DNA from: Rhodococcus koreensis
GTDB taxonomy: Bacteria > Actinomycetota > Actinomycetes > Mycobacteriales > Mycobacteriaceae
Reading direction: 5' to 3'
Assembly (NCBI RefSeq): GCF_900105905.1
Contig: NZ_FNSV01000005.1
Coordinates: 6,944,001-7,008,000 of the forward strand
DNA length: 64,000 nucleotides
A program made the translations under genes and the position numbers. Below, in pieces: positions 1 through 8,719 of this stretch. The notes under the pieces are model-generated. The model made no database searches. It saw nothing but the letters and a program-made list of their open reading frames with translations, and was not told the DNA's origin. Each line of letters starts with the position of its first letter. The first letter of the stretch is position 1.

Positions 1-247
1 GGTCGACCACCAGCGTGATGCCGATCGGCGAGTCCCAGCCACCCACCTGAACGGCCGTCGTGCCGTCGCGGTCGGCGAGGAACAGCAGCAGTCCCGACAC
101 GACGAGGACGCCGATCAACGCGACGAGCGTGATGATCCGCTGGGCCCGCGGACGCCGTCCGAGCACCAGCGTGGCCGCGGCGGCGAGCATCGGGACGAGG
201 ACGGGCAGCGGCGCGAGCGCCGTGATGACGTGCGGGGAAATGGTCAC
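1..247 (-). CDS. mrpD: Mrp antiporter subunit D (MnhD/MrpD), N-terminal part only
   Basis: Partial gene: about the first 82 codons are in the window and the rest lies beyond its left edge. The reading starts at a GTG whose bases overlap the TGA of mrpC (GTGA), the usual sign of translational coupling. The visible protein is a hydrophobic N-terminus with a first membrane helix (ITALAPLPVLVPMLAAAATL), a basic RRPRAQR loop and a second helix (IITLVALIGVLVVSGLLLFL). This matches the start of MrpD, a proton-translocating subunit related to NuoN/NuoM. MrpD works with MrpA in the multisubunit Na+/H+ antiporter of the plasma membrane. The identification rests largely on position after mrpA and mrpC. 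Confidence 0.85.
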   Translation of the reverse strand, partial: MTISPHVITALAPLPVLVPMLAAAATLVLGRRPRAQRIITLVALIGVLVVSGLLLFLADRDGTTAVQVGGWDSPIGITLVVD

Positions 248-813
248 GACTTCTCCCCGATCCCGGCCTTGTCGATCTCCTCGTCGTCGTCGAAGTCACC
301 GTCGTGCAGGTCTTCGTAGCATTCGAGGTCTTCGAGGTTCTTCAGTTCTTCCAGGGGAATGGGGTTTCCGTTCTTGTCGAAGGCGTCGCCGCTGAAACTC
401 GGCTCGCCGGTGACCGGGTCGTCGGAGCGGTCGCGGTCCGGGGCCTCGGCGGGCGACCGGCGCCGCAGGACCTTGGTGTCCTCGGGGTCGTTCTCGACGG
501 CGTCCTGCGTGGTGATCTTGAACGACCGGTACGCGAGCGCGAGCACGAAACCGGCGATGCCCATCGTGATGACGATCGCCGTCAGGATCATCGCCTGAGC
601 CAGCGGGTCGGCCATCGACTCGTGAATGGACTCGCGGCCCACGATGGGCGGATTGCCGTCCCGCCCACCGGACGTGAGGATGAGAAGGTTGATGCCGTTG
701 CCGAACAGCAGCAACCCCAGCAGCATGCGGGTGATACTGCGTTCGATGAGCAGGTAGACGCCGGCCGACACGAGGACGCCGATGATGACGAGAAATCCGA
801 GGTTGGCGCTCAT
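244..813 (-). CDS. mrpC: Mrp antiporter subunit C (MnhC/MrpC)
   Basis: A 189-residue protein related to NuoK. Three membrane helices occupy roughly residues 4-20, 28-45 and 70-93, including the MrpC-like stretch LLLFGNGINLLILTSGG. MrpC is a small membrane subunit of the cation/proton antiporter. The C-terminal ~80 residues are an unusually long, acidic, hydrophilic tail (DLECYEDLHDGDFDDDEE) that is not part of the core fold and probably lies in the cytoplasm. Its start ATG overlaps the TAA of mrpA by one base (TAATG) and its stop overlaps the GTG of mrpD. The three genes therefore form one tightly coupled operon running leftwards. The start is well fixed by the overlap. Confidence 0.93.
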   Translation of the reverse strand: MSANLGFLVIIGVLVSAGVYLLIERSITRMLLGLLLFGNGINLLILTSGGRDGNPPIVGRESIHESMADPLAQAMILTAIVITMGIAGFVLALAYRSFKITTQDAVENDPEDTKVLRRRSPAEAPDRDRSDDPVTGEPSFSGDAFDKNGNPIPLEELKNLEDLECYEDLHDGDFDDDEEIDKAGIGEKS

Positions 814-3644
814 TACTGGTTCACCTCGACCTGTGCGTCGAGACGTGCCCCGAGACTGCGGAGTACGTCGAGTACGAGTCCGACCACGATGAGGTACACA
901 CCCAGGTCGAAGAACAGGGCGGTGACCATCTTGACGTGACCGAACACCGGCAGCGTCACCTCGAAGACCGCGGAGGACAGCGCGGGGGCACCGAGGAACA
1001 GCGACGCCAGCGCGGTGCCTGCGGCGAGCGTGAGCCCGAGCCCCAGGATCTTGCCCGCGTCGATCGGGACCGTCTCGCCGAGTTCGTACCGCCCGCCCGC
1101 GAGGTACCGCAGGACCAGCGCCAGACCGGCGGTGAGGCCGCCGGCGAACCCGCCGCCGGGCGCGTTGTGACCGGCGAAGAAGAAGTACACCGACAGCACC
1201 ATGATGGTCGGGAAGATCAGCCGGGTCGTCACCTCGAGGACCAGTGACCGGTGTTTCGGATCGATGAGGTCGCCGCCGAGCAGCCAGGTGGTCTCGGAAT
1301 GCGAGGCCGAAGACTCGGCCGTGACCGCGGGGGCATCGGCCACCCGGGGGGCGCTGCCGAAGCGGCGGTTGCGGAACACCAGGCTCGCGACACCGGTGGC
1401 CGCGACGAGCAGCACCGAGATCTCGCCGAGCGTGTCCCAGGCGCGGATGTCGACGAGCAGGACGTTGACGACGTTCTTGCCGTTGCCGAGGTAGTACGCC
1501 GCGTCGGGGAGTCGCTCGTAGATCGGCACCGAGTTCCGCGCGTTGATGGCGTACGCGCCGATCGTGGTGATGGTGGCACCGACCGCGACCGCCAGCAGCG
1601 CCCGCGGAATCTTGAATCCGATCGCCCGGCGCTCGTCCACCTCGGCGGGCAGTTTCCGGAACACGAGGACGAAGATGACGAGCGTCAGTGTCTCCACCAG
1701 GAACTGGGTGAGCGCGAGGTCGGGAGCGCCGTGCAAAGCGAACAGCACACCGCAGCCGTAGCCGCTGAGACCGACGAGGATCACGCTGGCCAGACGGTTG
1801 CGCATCACGGTCGCGGCGAGCGCGGCCGCGACCATCATCAGCCCGATCACGAACTGCACCGGCGAATCCCACAGGCGCACATCGGCGCCGGTGTCGGTGC
1901 CGACGACGAGCAGCACCAGCGGCACCAGCACCAGGGTGCCGAGGATGGTCGCCTGGGTCAGCGGTAGCGAACCGCGCTGGGTGGCGCCGGTCAGCCGCAT
2001 CGACAGGGCGTCCATGCCGCGCAGCGTCGCGTCGTAGATGCGGTCGGCGTTGCCGAGCGGCGGATGCTCGAACCGCAACCGGTTGACCCAGCGCTGCGCC
2101 ACGAAGAGCGCGGTGCCGACGGCGAAGACGAGCAGTGTGAGCAGCAGCGCCGTGTTGACGCCGTGCCACAGCGCGAGGTGGTAGTCGGTGGCGGCCTCCG
2201 GGGGCAGGGTGCGCGAGTACGGCGTCAGCAGCTTCTCGAGCTGCGGCGCCGCCAGTCCCGCCGCCAGGCTCAGCACCGCGAGAACGGCGGGTGCGGCGAG
2301 GAACAACGGTCCGGGCGCGTGCATGCCCTGCACGGCCGGGCTCGGCCGCGCGAGCCGCTTGCGGCCGAAGGCGCCCCACATGAAGCGCACGCTGTAGGCG
2401 AGCGTGAGGATCGAACCCAGCACGACGACGCCGACGGTGGCGATCCGCGCGGGGTCGGCGAGGACGGTCGTGCTCAGCAGGGAGTCGAACGCGGCCTCCT
2501 TGCCGACGAACCCGAGGAACGGCGGAAGCCCGGCCATGCTGGCCGCGGCCAGTGCGGCGAACACCATCAGCGCCGGCGCACGATTGCCGAGGTGCGCGAG
2601 TTTGCGGATGTCGCGGGTCCCCGTCGTGTGGTCGATGATGCCGACCACCATGAACAGTGCGGCCTTGAACATCGCGTGCGCGACGACCATCGTCATGCCG
2701 GCGAGCGCGGCGTCGCGGGTGCCGAGACCGACCAGCACCATCATGAAGCCGAGCTGGCTGACGGTGCCGAACGCGAGCACCAGTTTGAGGTCGAACGCGC
2801 GCATCGCCCGCCACCCGGCGAGGACCATCGTCAGCAGGCCGAGCGTGATGATCGTGAACCGCCAGGGCGCCGCGTCGGCGAAACCCGGCGACAACCTGGC
2901 CACGAGATAGATACCGGCCTTCACCATCGCGGCGGCATGCAGATAGCCGCTGACCGGGGTGGGGGCGGCCATCGCGCCGGGCAACCAGAAGTGCAGCGGG
3001 ACGATCGCCGACTTCGACAGCGCACCGATGAGGACCAGCACGACGGCGACACCGGCGAGCCAGCCGCGAGGTGCGACCTCGATCAGTTCGGACAGGTTGT
3101 ACGTGCCACTCACCTGGCCGAGGATGATGATGCCGACGAGCATCGCCAGACCACCCGCGGTCGTGACGAGCAGCGCCTGCGTCGCGGCGCGGCGGCTCGA
3201 GGCGCGTTCGGCGTAATGCCCGACCAGCAGGAACGACAGGACCGTCGTCAGTTCCCAGAAGATGTACAGCAGCAACATGTTGTCGCTCGCGACGAGCCCG
3301 AACATGGCCCCGGCGAATGCCACCATCTCGGCGGCGAAGATGCCGAGACGGGGTTCGTCGTCGGTGAAGTAGCGGGCGCAGTAGACCAGGATCAGCGTGC
3401 CGATGCCCAGCACCAGCACCGACATGATCGCGGCGAGCGGATCGAACCAGAAGTCGAGGTCCATCGACAGGCCCGGAGCCCATTCGACGGACACGGTCTG
3501 CACCGTGCCCCAGTTCGCGATCACCCATCCGAGTGACACCAGCGGGACGAGGGAGAGGGGATAGAAACCGTTGCGGCCGAACTGGCGCACCACAAGCGGA
3601 GCCAGAACGGCGGCAACGGCATGGGCGAGCAGAACAGCAAGCAA
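813..3644 (-). CDS. mrpA: Mrp antiporter subunit A, fused MrpA-MrpB
   Basis: First gene of the mrp operon, 943 residues. Residues ~1-500 form the NuoL/ND5-like proton-conducting membrane domain (helix-rich, with the HFWLPGAMAAPTPVSGYLHA signature). Residues ~580-770 resemble the MrpA C-terminal extension. The last ~140 residues (from RLIFPTIMVLSVYFFFAGHN, with GHNAPGGGFAGGL) are an MrpB domain, so A and B are one polypeptide here, as in many Actinobacteria. The start is a TTG with a GGAG six bases upstream. The complex exchanges Na+ (or K+) for H+ and is typically tied to pH and salt homeostasis. A 19-bp inverted repeat lies about 70 bp upstream. Confidence 0.95.
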   Translation of the reverse strand: MLAVLLAHAVAAVLAPLVVRQFGRNGFYPLSLVPLVSLGWVIANWGTVQTVSVEWAPGLSMDLDFWFDPLAAIMSVLVLGIGTLILVYCARYFTDDEPRLGIFAAEMVAFAGAMFGLVASDNMLLLYIFWELTTVLSFLLVGHYAERASSRRAATQALLVTTAGGLAMLVGIIILGQVSGTYNLSELIEVAPRGWLAGVAVVLVLIGALSKSAIVPLHFWLPGAMAAPTPVSGYLHAAAMVKAGIYLVARLSPGFADAAPWRFTIITLGLLTMVLAGWRAMRAFDLKLVLAFGTVSQLGFMMVLVGLGTRDAALAGMTMVVAHAMFKAALFMVVGIIDHTTGTRDIRKLAHLGNRAPALMVFAALAAASMAGLPPFLGFVGKEAAFDSLLSTTVLADPARIATVGVVVLGSILTLAYSVRFMWGAFGRKRLARPSPAVQGMHAPGPLFLAAPAVLAVLSLAAGLAAPQLEKLLTPYSRTLPPEAATDYHLALWHGVNTALLLTLLVFAVGTALFVAQRWVNRLRFEHPPLGNADRIYDATLRGMDALSMRLTGATQRGSLPLTQATILGTLVLVPLVLLVVGTDTGADVRLWDSPVQFVIGLMMVAAALAATVMRNRLASVILVGLSGYGCGVLFALHGAPDLALTQFLVETLTLVIFVLVFRKLPAEVDERRAIGFKIPRALLAVAVGATITTIGAYAINARNSVPIYERLPDAAYYLGNGKNVVNVLLVDIRAWDTLGEISVLLVAATGVASLVFRNRRFGSAPRVADAPAVTAESSASHSETTWLLGGDLIDPKHRSLVLEVTTRLIFPTIMVLSVYFFFAGHNAPGGGFAGGLTAGLALVLRYLAGGRYELGETVPIDAGKILGLGLTLAAGTALASLFLGAPALSSAVFEVTLPVFGHVKMVTALFFDLGVYLIVVGLVLDVLRSLGARLDAQVEVNQ

Positions 3645-3711
3645 AAGGCACTCCGTCGGGGGTCAGCGGGCGGCGGGGTGTCGGAACGAAACGAACCGAG
3701 TCGTGTAGACC

Positions 3712-3730
3712 GTTCGCTTAGCTAGCGAAC
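3712..3730. promoter_or_regulatory. Inverted repeat in the mrp/NUDIX divergent promoter region
   Basis: GTTCGCT and AGCGAAC are perfect 7-bp arms around a 5-nt spacer, in a region that is AT-richer than its surroundings. It lies 68 bp upstream of the mrpA start and about 115 bp upstream of the NUDIX start. Position between divergent genes suggests an operator. The regulator is unknown, and a small terminator-like hairpin is an alternative. Confidence 0.4.
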
Positions 3731-3845
3731 TGGGCTACGTGTACATCCTACTGGGTCGGTTATTCGGACCCACAATCGCGGCAAATCGGACTAATGGGGC
3801 GCATTGTGTTATGGGCACGTGCCCGGACTGATCTATCTTGGGTCG

Positions 3846-4256
3846 GTGCCAGCCGAGATCCGAACCGCCGCGCTCGCCCACATCCGTGACCGCAAACTCC
3901 TCCAGACGCGTTCGGCGGGGAAGACCGCGTTCTACATGGCAGGCGGCAAGATCGACCCGGGCGAGAACGCCGAACAGGCTCTGCACCGCGAGATCCGGGA
4001 GGAACTCGACGCCGGAATCGTCGACGGGACGCTCGAACGCCTGGGGGTCTTCGAGGCGCCCGCGTACGGACATCCCGAGGGCACGGACCTGCACATGACC
4101 TGCTTTCTCGCCGAACTGAGCACCGAGCCGCGGCCGACGAGCGAGATCGCCGAACTGCGGTACTTCACCGTCGACGAATACGCGGCGATGCCGGACGTCG
4201 CGCCCGGCTCGATGCTCGTGTTCCGCCGGCTGCAGTCGCTCGGCCTCCTCGACTAG
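3846..4256 (+). CDS. NUDIX hydrolase
   Basis: About 136 residues from a GTG start. The NUDIX box is complete: GGKIDPGE then seven residues then REIREELDA, giving the metal-binding glutamates that hydrolyse a nucleoside diphosphate linked to another moiety. Substrate cannot be told from sequence. A longer reading from an upstream ATG at 3804 exists. It adds 14 residues with no domain character and runs through a perfect 12-bp palindrome (GGGCACGTGCCC, 3813-3824) that looks regulatory, so the GTG is preferred. TATCTT just upstream of the GTG would fit a leaderless transcript. The stop codon overlaps the stop of the convergent membrane-protein gene (shared CTAG). Confidence 0.88.
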   Translation: MPAEIRTAALAHIRDRKLLQTRSAGKTAFYMAGGKIDPGENAEQALHREIREELDAGIVDGTLERLGVFEAPAYGHPEGTDLHMTCFLAELSTEPRPTSEIAELRYFTVDEYAAMPDVAPGSMLVFRRLQSLGLLD

Positions 4257-5605
4257 GTGAGTGGCGCGGTGCCCTCCGGTGCGCCGTGGCGCTCACGTAG
4301 CGAGTAGACGCAGAACGCGACGACGAGCAGCATCGCGACACCGGCGAGATGGTCGGACGCGGCGGTCGAGGCCGGCGACGACGGCAGGCGGTGTTCGCTG
4401 GGCGCACCCGAATAGACCACCCGGCTGCGGGGAACCGTGGTCGCCGCGACGAACACCAGCGACGCGAACGGCAGCGCCAGACCGAGCACCGCGACCGGCG
4501 CAGAACCCGGCAGCGCGGAGGCGAGCGCGAAACCCGTCCCGCCGCCCAGGACCCCCAGCCGGAGCAGGAGCGCGACGCCGTCGTTGCCGAAGTCCGGCGA
4601 GATGGTGGCGACCAGCGGAACGACGGCGGCGACACACAGACCCCACCCGGGCCGTCGCCGCTTCGGCGGAACCCTGACCGCCACCGCCATTCCCGCGGCG
4701 AGGGTGACGACGCCGACCGCCAGCAACGCCGGCGCGGGCGTCGTCACCCGCGGGGTCCGGAGGTCGTCGAGGACGAGCACGGCCGCGGCGGTGACCCCGG
4801 TCGCCGCGAGGAGGAAGTGTCCGTCGATCCCGGGGAGCCGTCGCCCGATCAGCACGGTCACCCCCAGGATCACGGCGAGCGAGAACGCCACGATCAGCCA
4901 GACCGTCAGGGGTTCGCCGAATTCCTGATCGTCGATCCACGCCCCGAGCAGCCGGTTGAGCAGCGCGAGTCCCAGGGCTCCGACCAGCGCGGTGAGCAGG
5001 GTCTTCCGTTCGGGGCGTTGCACCCGGAACTGCGACCGCGCCAGCACCGCAGACGCGAGCGCGAGCACGAGAACTCCGATCAGCAGCCACTGCGGAGGTT
5101 CGCCGATCGCCGAGGTGCTCATGCTTGCGGGCTCGACATACGCGGTATCGCCGCGCGGCAGTTTCTGCACGCTCGCGAGGAGGAACGCGCCCGCCACCCC
5201 GAGAGTCAGCGCCAGCTGCGAAACCCAGCGACCCCACACCGCGGCGACCGCGGCGCCCAGCAGGAACCCGGCAGTCGCGGTCTTGGCGAAGTGCAGGGCG
5301 ATCAACGTGTCGACGCCGCCGGCGCCGGGTACCGCCCAGCGCGCGCCGATCAGGACGACCGCGCACGCCGCGGCCAGGAGCCACGACACCCGCCGGGAGC
5401 CCGACCGTTGCAGACCGCCCACCGCGATGACGGCGAGAACCAGGGCCACCACCACACCCGTCGGCTGGCTGCTGATCCACCGGTCGATCTCGCGATCGGA
5501 GGCGTTGATCGTCCAGGCCCGGTTACGGGGATTGGTGAGGACGAACCCGGCCAGTGCGCCGGACGCGAGCGCAGCCGCGGCCGACAGGGGTTCCCGGAAG
5601 TCCAT
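4253..5605 (-). CDS. Hypothetical polytopic membrane protein
   Basis: A 450-residue protein I do not recognise. It is dominated by hydrophobic segments, about 11-12 predicted membrane helices spread from residue ~8 to the C-terminus. A hydrophilic break near residues 165-185 (SVQKLPRGDTAYVEPASM) is probably extracytoplasmic. It starts at ATG 5605 and ends tail-to-tail with the NUDIX gene, the two stops sharing bases. No catalytic or transport signature is evident. The gene stands alone on this strand between two plus-strand genes. Confidence 0.8.
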   Translation of the reverse strand: MDFREPLSAAAALASGALAGFVLTNPRNRAWTINASDREIDRWISSQPTGVVVALVLAVIAVGGLQRSGSRRVSWLLAAACAVVLIGARWAVPGAGGVDTLIALHFAKTATAGFLLGAAVAAVWGRWVSQLALTLGVAGAFLLASVQKLPRGDTAYVEPASMSTSAIGEPPQWLLIGVLVLALASAVLARSQFRVQRPERKTLLTALVGALGLALLNRLLGAWIDDQEFGEPLTVWLIVAFSLAVILGVTVLIGRRLPGIDGHFLLAATGVTAAAVLVLDDLRTPRVTTPAPALLAVGVVTLAAGMAVAVRVPPKRRRPGWGLCVAAVVPLVATISPDFGNDGVALLLRLGVLGGGTGFALASALPGSAPVAVLGLALPFASLVFVAATTVPRSRVVYSGAPSEHRLPSSPASTAASDHLAGVAMLLVVAFCVYSLRERHGAPEGTAPLT

Positions 5606-5716
5606 TTGCCCACGGTACTCGAGCGGGTAGGAATGGAAATGGCGAACCCGGCGTTGGCACCGAAGGCGTGCCCGAGAACGACTCCGATCGAATACACCCG
5701 AGGCGAGGAGCCCCCT

Positions 5717-6469
5717 ATGACGTCGATCAACGAGAAGGCCACCACCCTGCTGGAGCTGCACCGGCCCGGCAACCCCGTCATCCTGCCCACCGTGTGGGAT
5801 GCGTGGTCCGCGAATCTGGCTGTGTCCGCCGGGTTTCAGGCACTGACGGTGGGAAGCCACCCGGTGTCCGACTCGATCGGCAAGCCCGACAACGAGGGGA
5901 TCACGTTCGACGAGCTGCTGCACCGCATCTCGCAGATCACCGCCGCGGTGGAGCTGCCGCTGTCGGTCGACATCGAATCCGGATACGGCCTCGAGCCCGC
6001 CCGGCTGATCGAGGGTCTGATCGGTGCGGGCGCGGTGGGTCTGAACATCGAGGACACGGTCCACAGCGAGGGCGGACGCCTCCGTGAGCCGCAGGAGCAC
6101 GCCGACTTCGTCGGAGGGTTGCGGCAGGCCGCCGACGCCGCCGGGGTCCATGTGGTCGTGAACGCGCGGACCGATCTGTTCGTGAAGCAGGTGGGCGACG
6201 AGTCCGACCGTGTCGACCGCGCGATCGCGCGCCTGAAGCTCGCCGCCGAGGCCGGAGCCGACGTGCTCTACCCCGTCGGCCGTCACGACGACGCCACCCA
6301 GAAGCGGCTCACGTCGGAGCTTCCGCTGCCCGTCAACGCGATCGGGCTGCCCGATCAGGACGATCCGGCGAGCTTCGGACCGCTCGGCGTCGCGCGGGTG
6401 AGTTTCGGCCCGTTCTTCCAGGCCGCGCTCGCCGCACACGCGGCCACCCTGCTCGGCCGCTGGTCCTGA
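5717..6469 (+). CDS. Isocitrate lyase / PEP mutase superfamily protein
   Basis: A 250-residue (beta/alpha)8-barrel enzyme of the PEP mutase/isocitrate lyase superfamily, similar to mycobacterial Rv1998c as I remember it. Visible motifs are PTVWDAWSA near residue 20, LSVDIESGYG near 80 (metal and substrate loop), GLNIEDT near 107, and NARTD near 142. The KKCGH loop of true isocitrate lyase is absent, so it should act on another alpha-keto or carboxy-phosphono substrate, which cannot be assigned. The start ATG has GAGGAG six bases upstream, which decides it over longer in-frame readings. The gene ends two bases before a 44-bp palindrome. Confidence 0.88.
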   Translation: MTSINEKATTLLELHRPGNPVILPTVWDAWSANLAVSAGFQALTVGSHPVSDSIGKPDNEGITFDELLHRISQITAAVELPLSVDIESGYGLEPARLIEGLIGAGAVGLNIEDTVHSEGGRLREPQEHADFVGGLRQAADAAGVHVVVNARTDLFVKQVGDESDRVDRAIARLKLAAEAGADVLYPVGRHDDATQKRLTSELPLPVNAIGLPDQDDPASFGPLGVARVSFGPFFQAALAAHAATLLGRWS

Positions 6470-6470
6470 C

Positions 6471-6514
6471 CCGTGAGTACTTGTTAACCGCCGGCGGTTA
6501 ACAAGTACTCACGG
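6471..6514. repeat. 44-bp perfect intergenic palindrome (copy 1), probable bidirectional terminator
   Basis: Two 22-base arms (left arm begins CCGTGAGTACTTGTTAACC) meet with no spacer and are perfectly complementary. The repeat lies between convergent genes: two bases after the TGA of the plus-strand gene, and containing the TGA of the minus-strand ATPase gene. Related palindromes occur at 27586, 33116 and 59247. Confidence 0.88.
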
Positions 6515-8692
6515 GCGCGACAGCGCATAGGCCTTCAGGTGCGCCACTTGCTCGGGATCGAGTGAGGGGCGCACCTTTTCGCGTGCCTCGGCCACATCGG
6601 CCGCGGTGACGTCGGCGGCGTCGATGTTCCGGCGCATCGCGGCCAGCGCGGCTTCCCGCAGCAACGCCGAGCAGTCGGCGGCCGAGTAGCCGTCGAGATC
6701 GTCCGCCAGAGCGTTCAGGTCGACGTCGTCGGCGAGCGGGACCGCCTTCCCGGACGTCCGGAGGATCGCGCGGCGGGCGTCGCCGTCCGGCGGCGGCACG
6801 AACACCAGCCGCTCCAGGCGGCCGGGGCGCAGCAACGCCGGGTCGATGAGATCGGGCCGGTTGGTGGCGCCGACGACCACCACGTCGCGCAGCGGTTCGA
6901 CGCCGTCGAGTTCGGTGAGCAGCGCGGCGACCACCCGATCGGCCACCCCGGAATCGGAACTCTGGCCGCGCCGCGGCGCGAGCGCGTCCACCTCGTCGAG
7001 GAAGATCAGCGACGGGGCCGAATCCCGTGCCCGCTGAAACAGTTCGCGGACCGCCTTCTCTGACGCGCCCACCCACTTGTCCATCAGTTCAGCGCCCTTG
7101 ACGGCGTGCACACTCAGATGTCCCGAACTGGCCAGTGCCCGAACGAGGTACGTCTTGCCGCAGCCGGGCGGGCCGTAGAGCAGCACGCCGCGCGGCGGAT
7201 CGACACCCAGCCGGGCGAACGAATCCGGGTGCTGCAACGGCCACAGCACCGCCTCCGTCAGCGCCTGCTTGGTCTCCACCATGTCCCCGACGTCGTCGAG
7301 GGTGAGGCTGCCGATCGCGAGTTCCTCGCTGCCCGACCGCGACAGCGGGCGGATGACGTCGAGTGCGCCGAGGAGGTCGTCCTGGGTGAGCGCCGGCTCG
7401 ACGGGTTTCCTGGCCGCGCGGGACGCGGCCCGCAGGGCGGCTTCCCGGCACAGCGCGGCGAGGTCGGCGACGACGAACCCCGGTGTGCGGGCCGCGATCG
7501 CGTCGAGGGCGATGCCGTCGCTGGGGACCTTCCGCAGGAGCAGTTCCAGCAGGGCCCGGCGGGTGGAGCCGTCGGGCAGGGTGAGGGCGAGTTCGCGGTC
7601 GCACAGGTCCTGCCCGCGCAACCGGGTGTCGACCGACTCCGGGTGCGCCGACGTCGCGACGAACGCGACCCCGACGGTCTCGACCGCGTGGCGGAGCTGT
7701 TCGATGATCAGCGCCGACACCGGCTCCGGGGTGGACGGCAGCAGGGCGTCGATGTCGGTGATCAACAGGACGCCGCCGCTGCGGATCGCCTCGACGGCCG
7801 CGGTGACCCGCTGCAGCCGGGATCCTGCCTCGAGCGCGCCGGCACTCGGCCCGTCGAGTTCGACCACCCGCCGGGACGCGAGAACCGCACGGGCGAGCGT
7901 CGCCTTCCCGACACCGGCGGGCCCGGTCACGAGGACGCCCAGATGGGGCGAGGCCCCGAGCGTGCGGAGCAGTTCGGGTTCGTCGAGTGCCAACCCGAGC
8001 CACTCGGTGAGTTTGGCGGCCTGGGTGTGGGCGCCGACCAGGTCCTCGACCGGGACCGGGGGCACCTCCTCGGCGGGCCGGACCGGCGGTGCGGGCAGGC
8101 GGGACGGCGGCGAGGTCACCGTCGCACGCACACCCTCACCCCACCCGACCGCGGTGTTGGGCTGCACGCTCACCGGACCACCGGCCGGGTCGACCCCGGT
8201 CACGGTGAGCAGTTCGGACGTCCAGGCGACACCGAACGTCCGGGACAGGGCCTGTGTCGCGGGGGCGGTGCTGGTTCCGGGGCCCAGGTCGCGGGGCAGC
8301 AGCGACACCGTGTCGCCGACCGTGAGGACCTTGCCGAGCAGGGCGTGACGCAGGGTGACGTCGGAGACGGAGTTGACGGCCAGATTGGAGCCGCTGACCG
8401 TCACCGTCTTCCCGCCGTACACCGTCACCGGTGTCACGACGACCGTGCTGTTCTCGGACAGCCCGGCGTTGGACAGCGTCACGTCGTCGAGGAGCGCGGT
8501 GCCGGTGGGGGTTCCGGCAGGCGCGCGACCGGCCACGGCGGCGGTGCGGCGCGCACCGATCAGGGCGATTGCGTCCCACTCGCGCAGACCGAGCGCGGCC
8601 AGGGCTTCCGGATGCAACCGGACCACGCCGCGCCGGGTGTCGGCGGCCGAGGTGTTCAGTCGGACTGTGAGCGCGAGTTCCGGTGAGGTCAC
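6509..8692 (-). CDS. CDC48/VCP-like tandem AAA+ ATPase (Rv0435c-like)
   Basis: A 727-residue protein with a ~190-residue N-terminal beta-rich domain (CDC48 N-like double-psi barrel) and two AAA modules. The second module is canonical: Walker A GPPGCGKT near residue 505, Walker B LIFLDEVDAL, sensor GATNRPD and arginine-finger region RPGRLER. The first module is degenerate: GPAGVGKA near 257 and LLITDID instead of a DE Walker B, so it may bind but not hydrolyse ATP. It probably works as a hexameric unfoldase or remodelling ATPase in the cytoplasm with unknown clients. Order ATPase-pssA-psd on one strand matches M. tuberculosis Rv0435c-Rv0437c. The stop lies inside the palindrome. Confidence 0.92.
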   Translation of the reverse strand: MTSPELALTVRLNTSAADTRRGVVRLHPEALAALGLREWDAIALIGARRTAAVAGRAPAGTPTGTALLDDVTLSNAGLSENSTVVVTPVTVYGGKTVTVSGSNLAVNSVSDVTLRHALLGKVLTVGDTVSLLPRDLGPGTSTAPATQALSRTFGVAWTSELLTVTGVDPAGGPVSVQPNTAVGWGEGVRATVTSPPSRLPAPPVRPAEEVPPVPVEDLVGAHTQAAKLTEWLGLALDEPELLRTLGASPHLGVLVTGPAGVGKATLARAVLASRRVVELDGPSAGALEAGSRLQRVTAAVEAIRSGGVLLITDIDALLPSTPEPVSALIIEQLRHAVETVGVAFVATSAHPESVDTRLRGQDLCDRELALTLPDGSTRRALLELLLRKVPSDGIALDAIAARTPGFVVADLAALCREAALRAASRAARKPVEPALTQDDLLGALDVIRPLSRSGSEELAIGSLTLDDVGDMVETKQALTEAVLWPLQHPDSFARLGVDPPRGVLLYGPPGCGKTYLVRALASSGHLSVHAVKGAELMDKWVGASEKAVRELFQRARDSAPSLIFLDEVDALAPRRGQSSDSGVADRVVAALLTELDGVEPLRDVVVVGATNRPDLIDPALLRPGRLERLVFVPPPDGDARRAILRTSGKAVPLADDVDLNALADDLDGYSAADCSALLREAALAAMRRNIDAADVTAADVAEAREKVRPSLDPEQVAHLKAYALSRP

Positions 8693-8719
8693 GCCGTCGA
8701 GCCTACGTGCGGGAGCGAC

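Noticed and set aside
2064..3536. Long plus-strand open frame opposite mrpA
   Set aside because: Arg/Glu/His-rich mirror of a hydrophobic minus-strand gene, typical of high-GC antisense frames; no domain or ribosome site.
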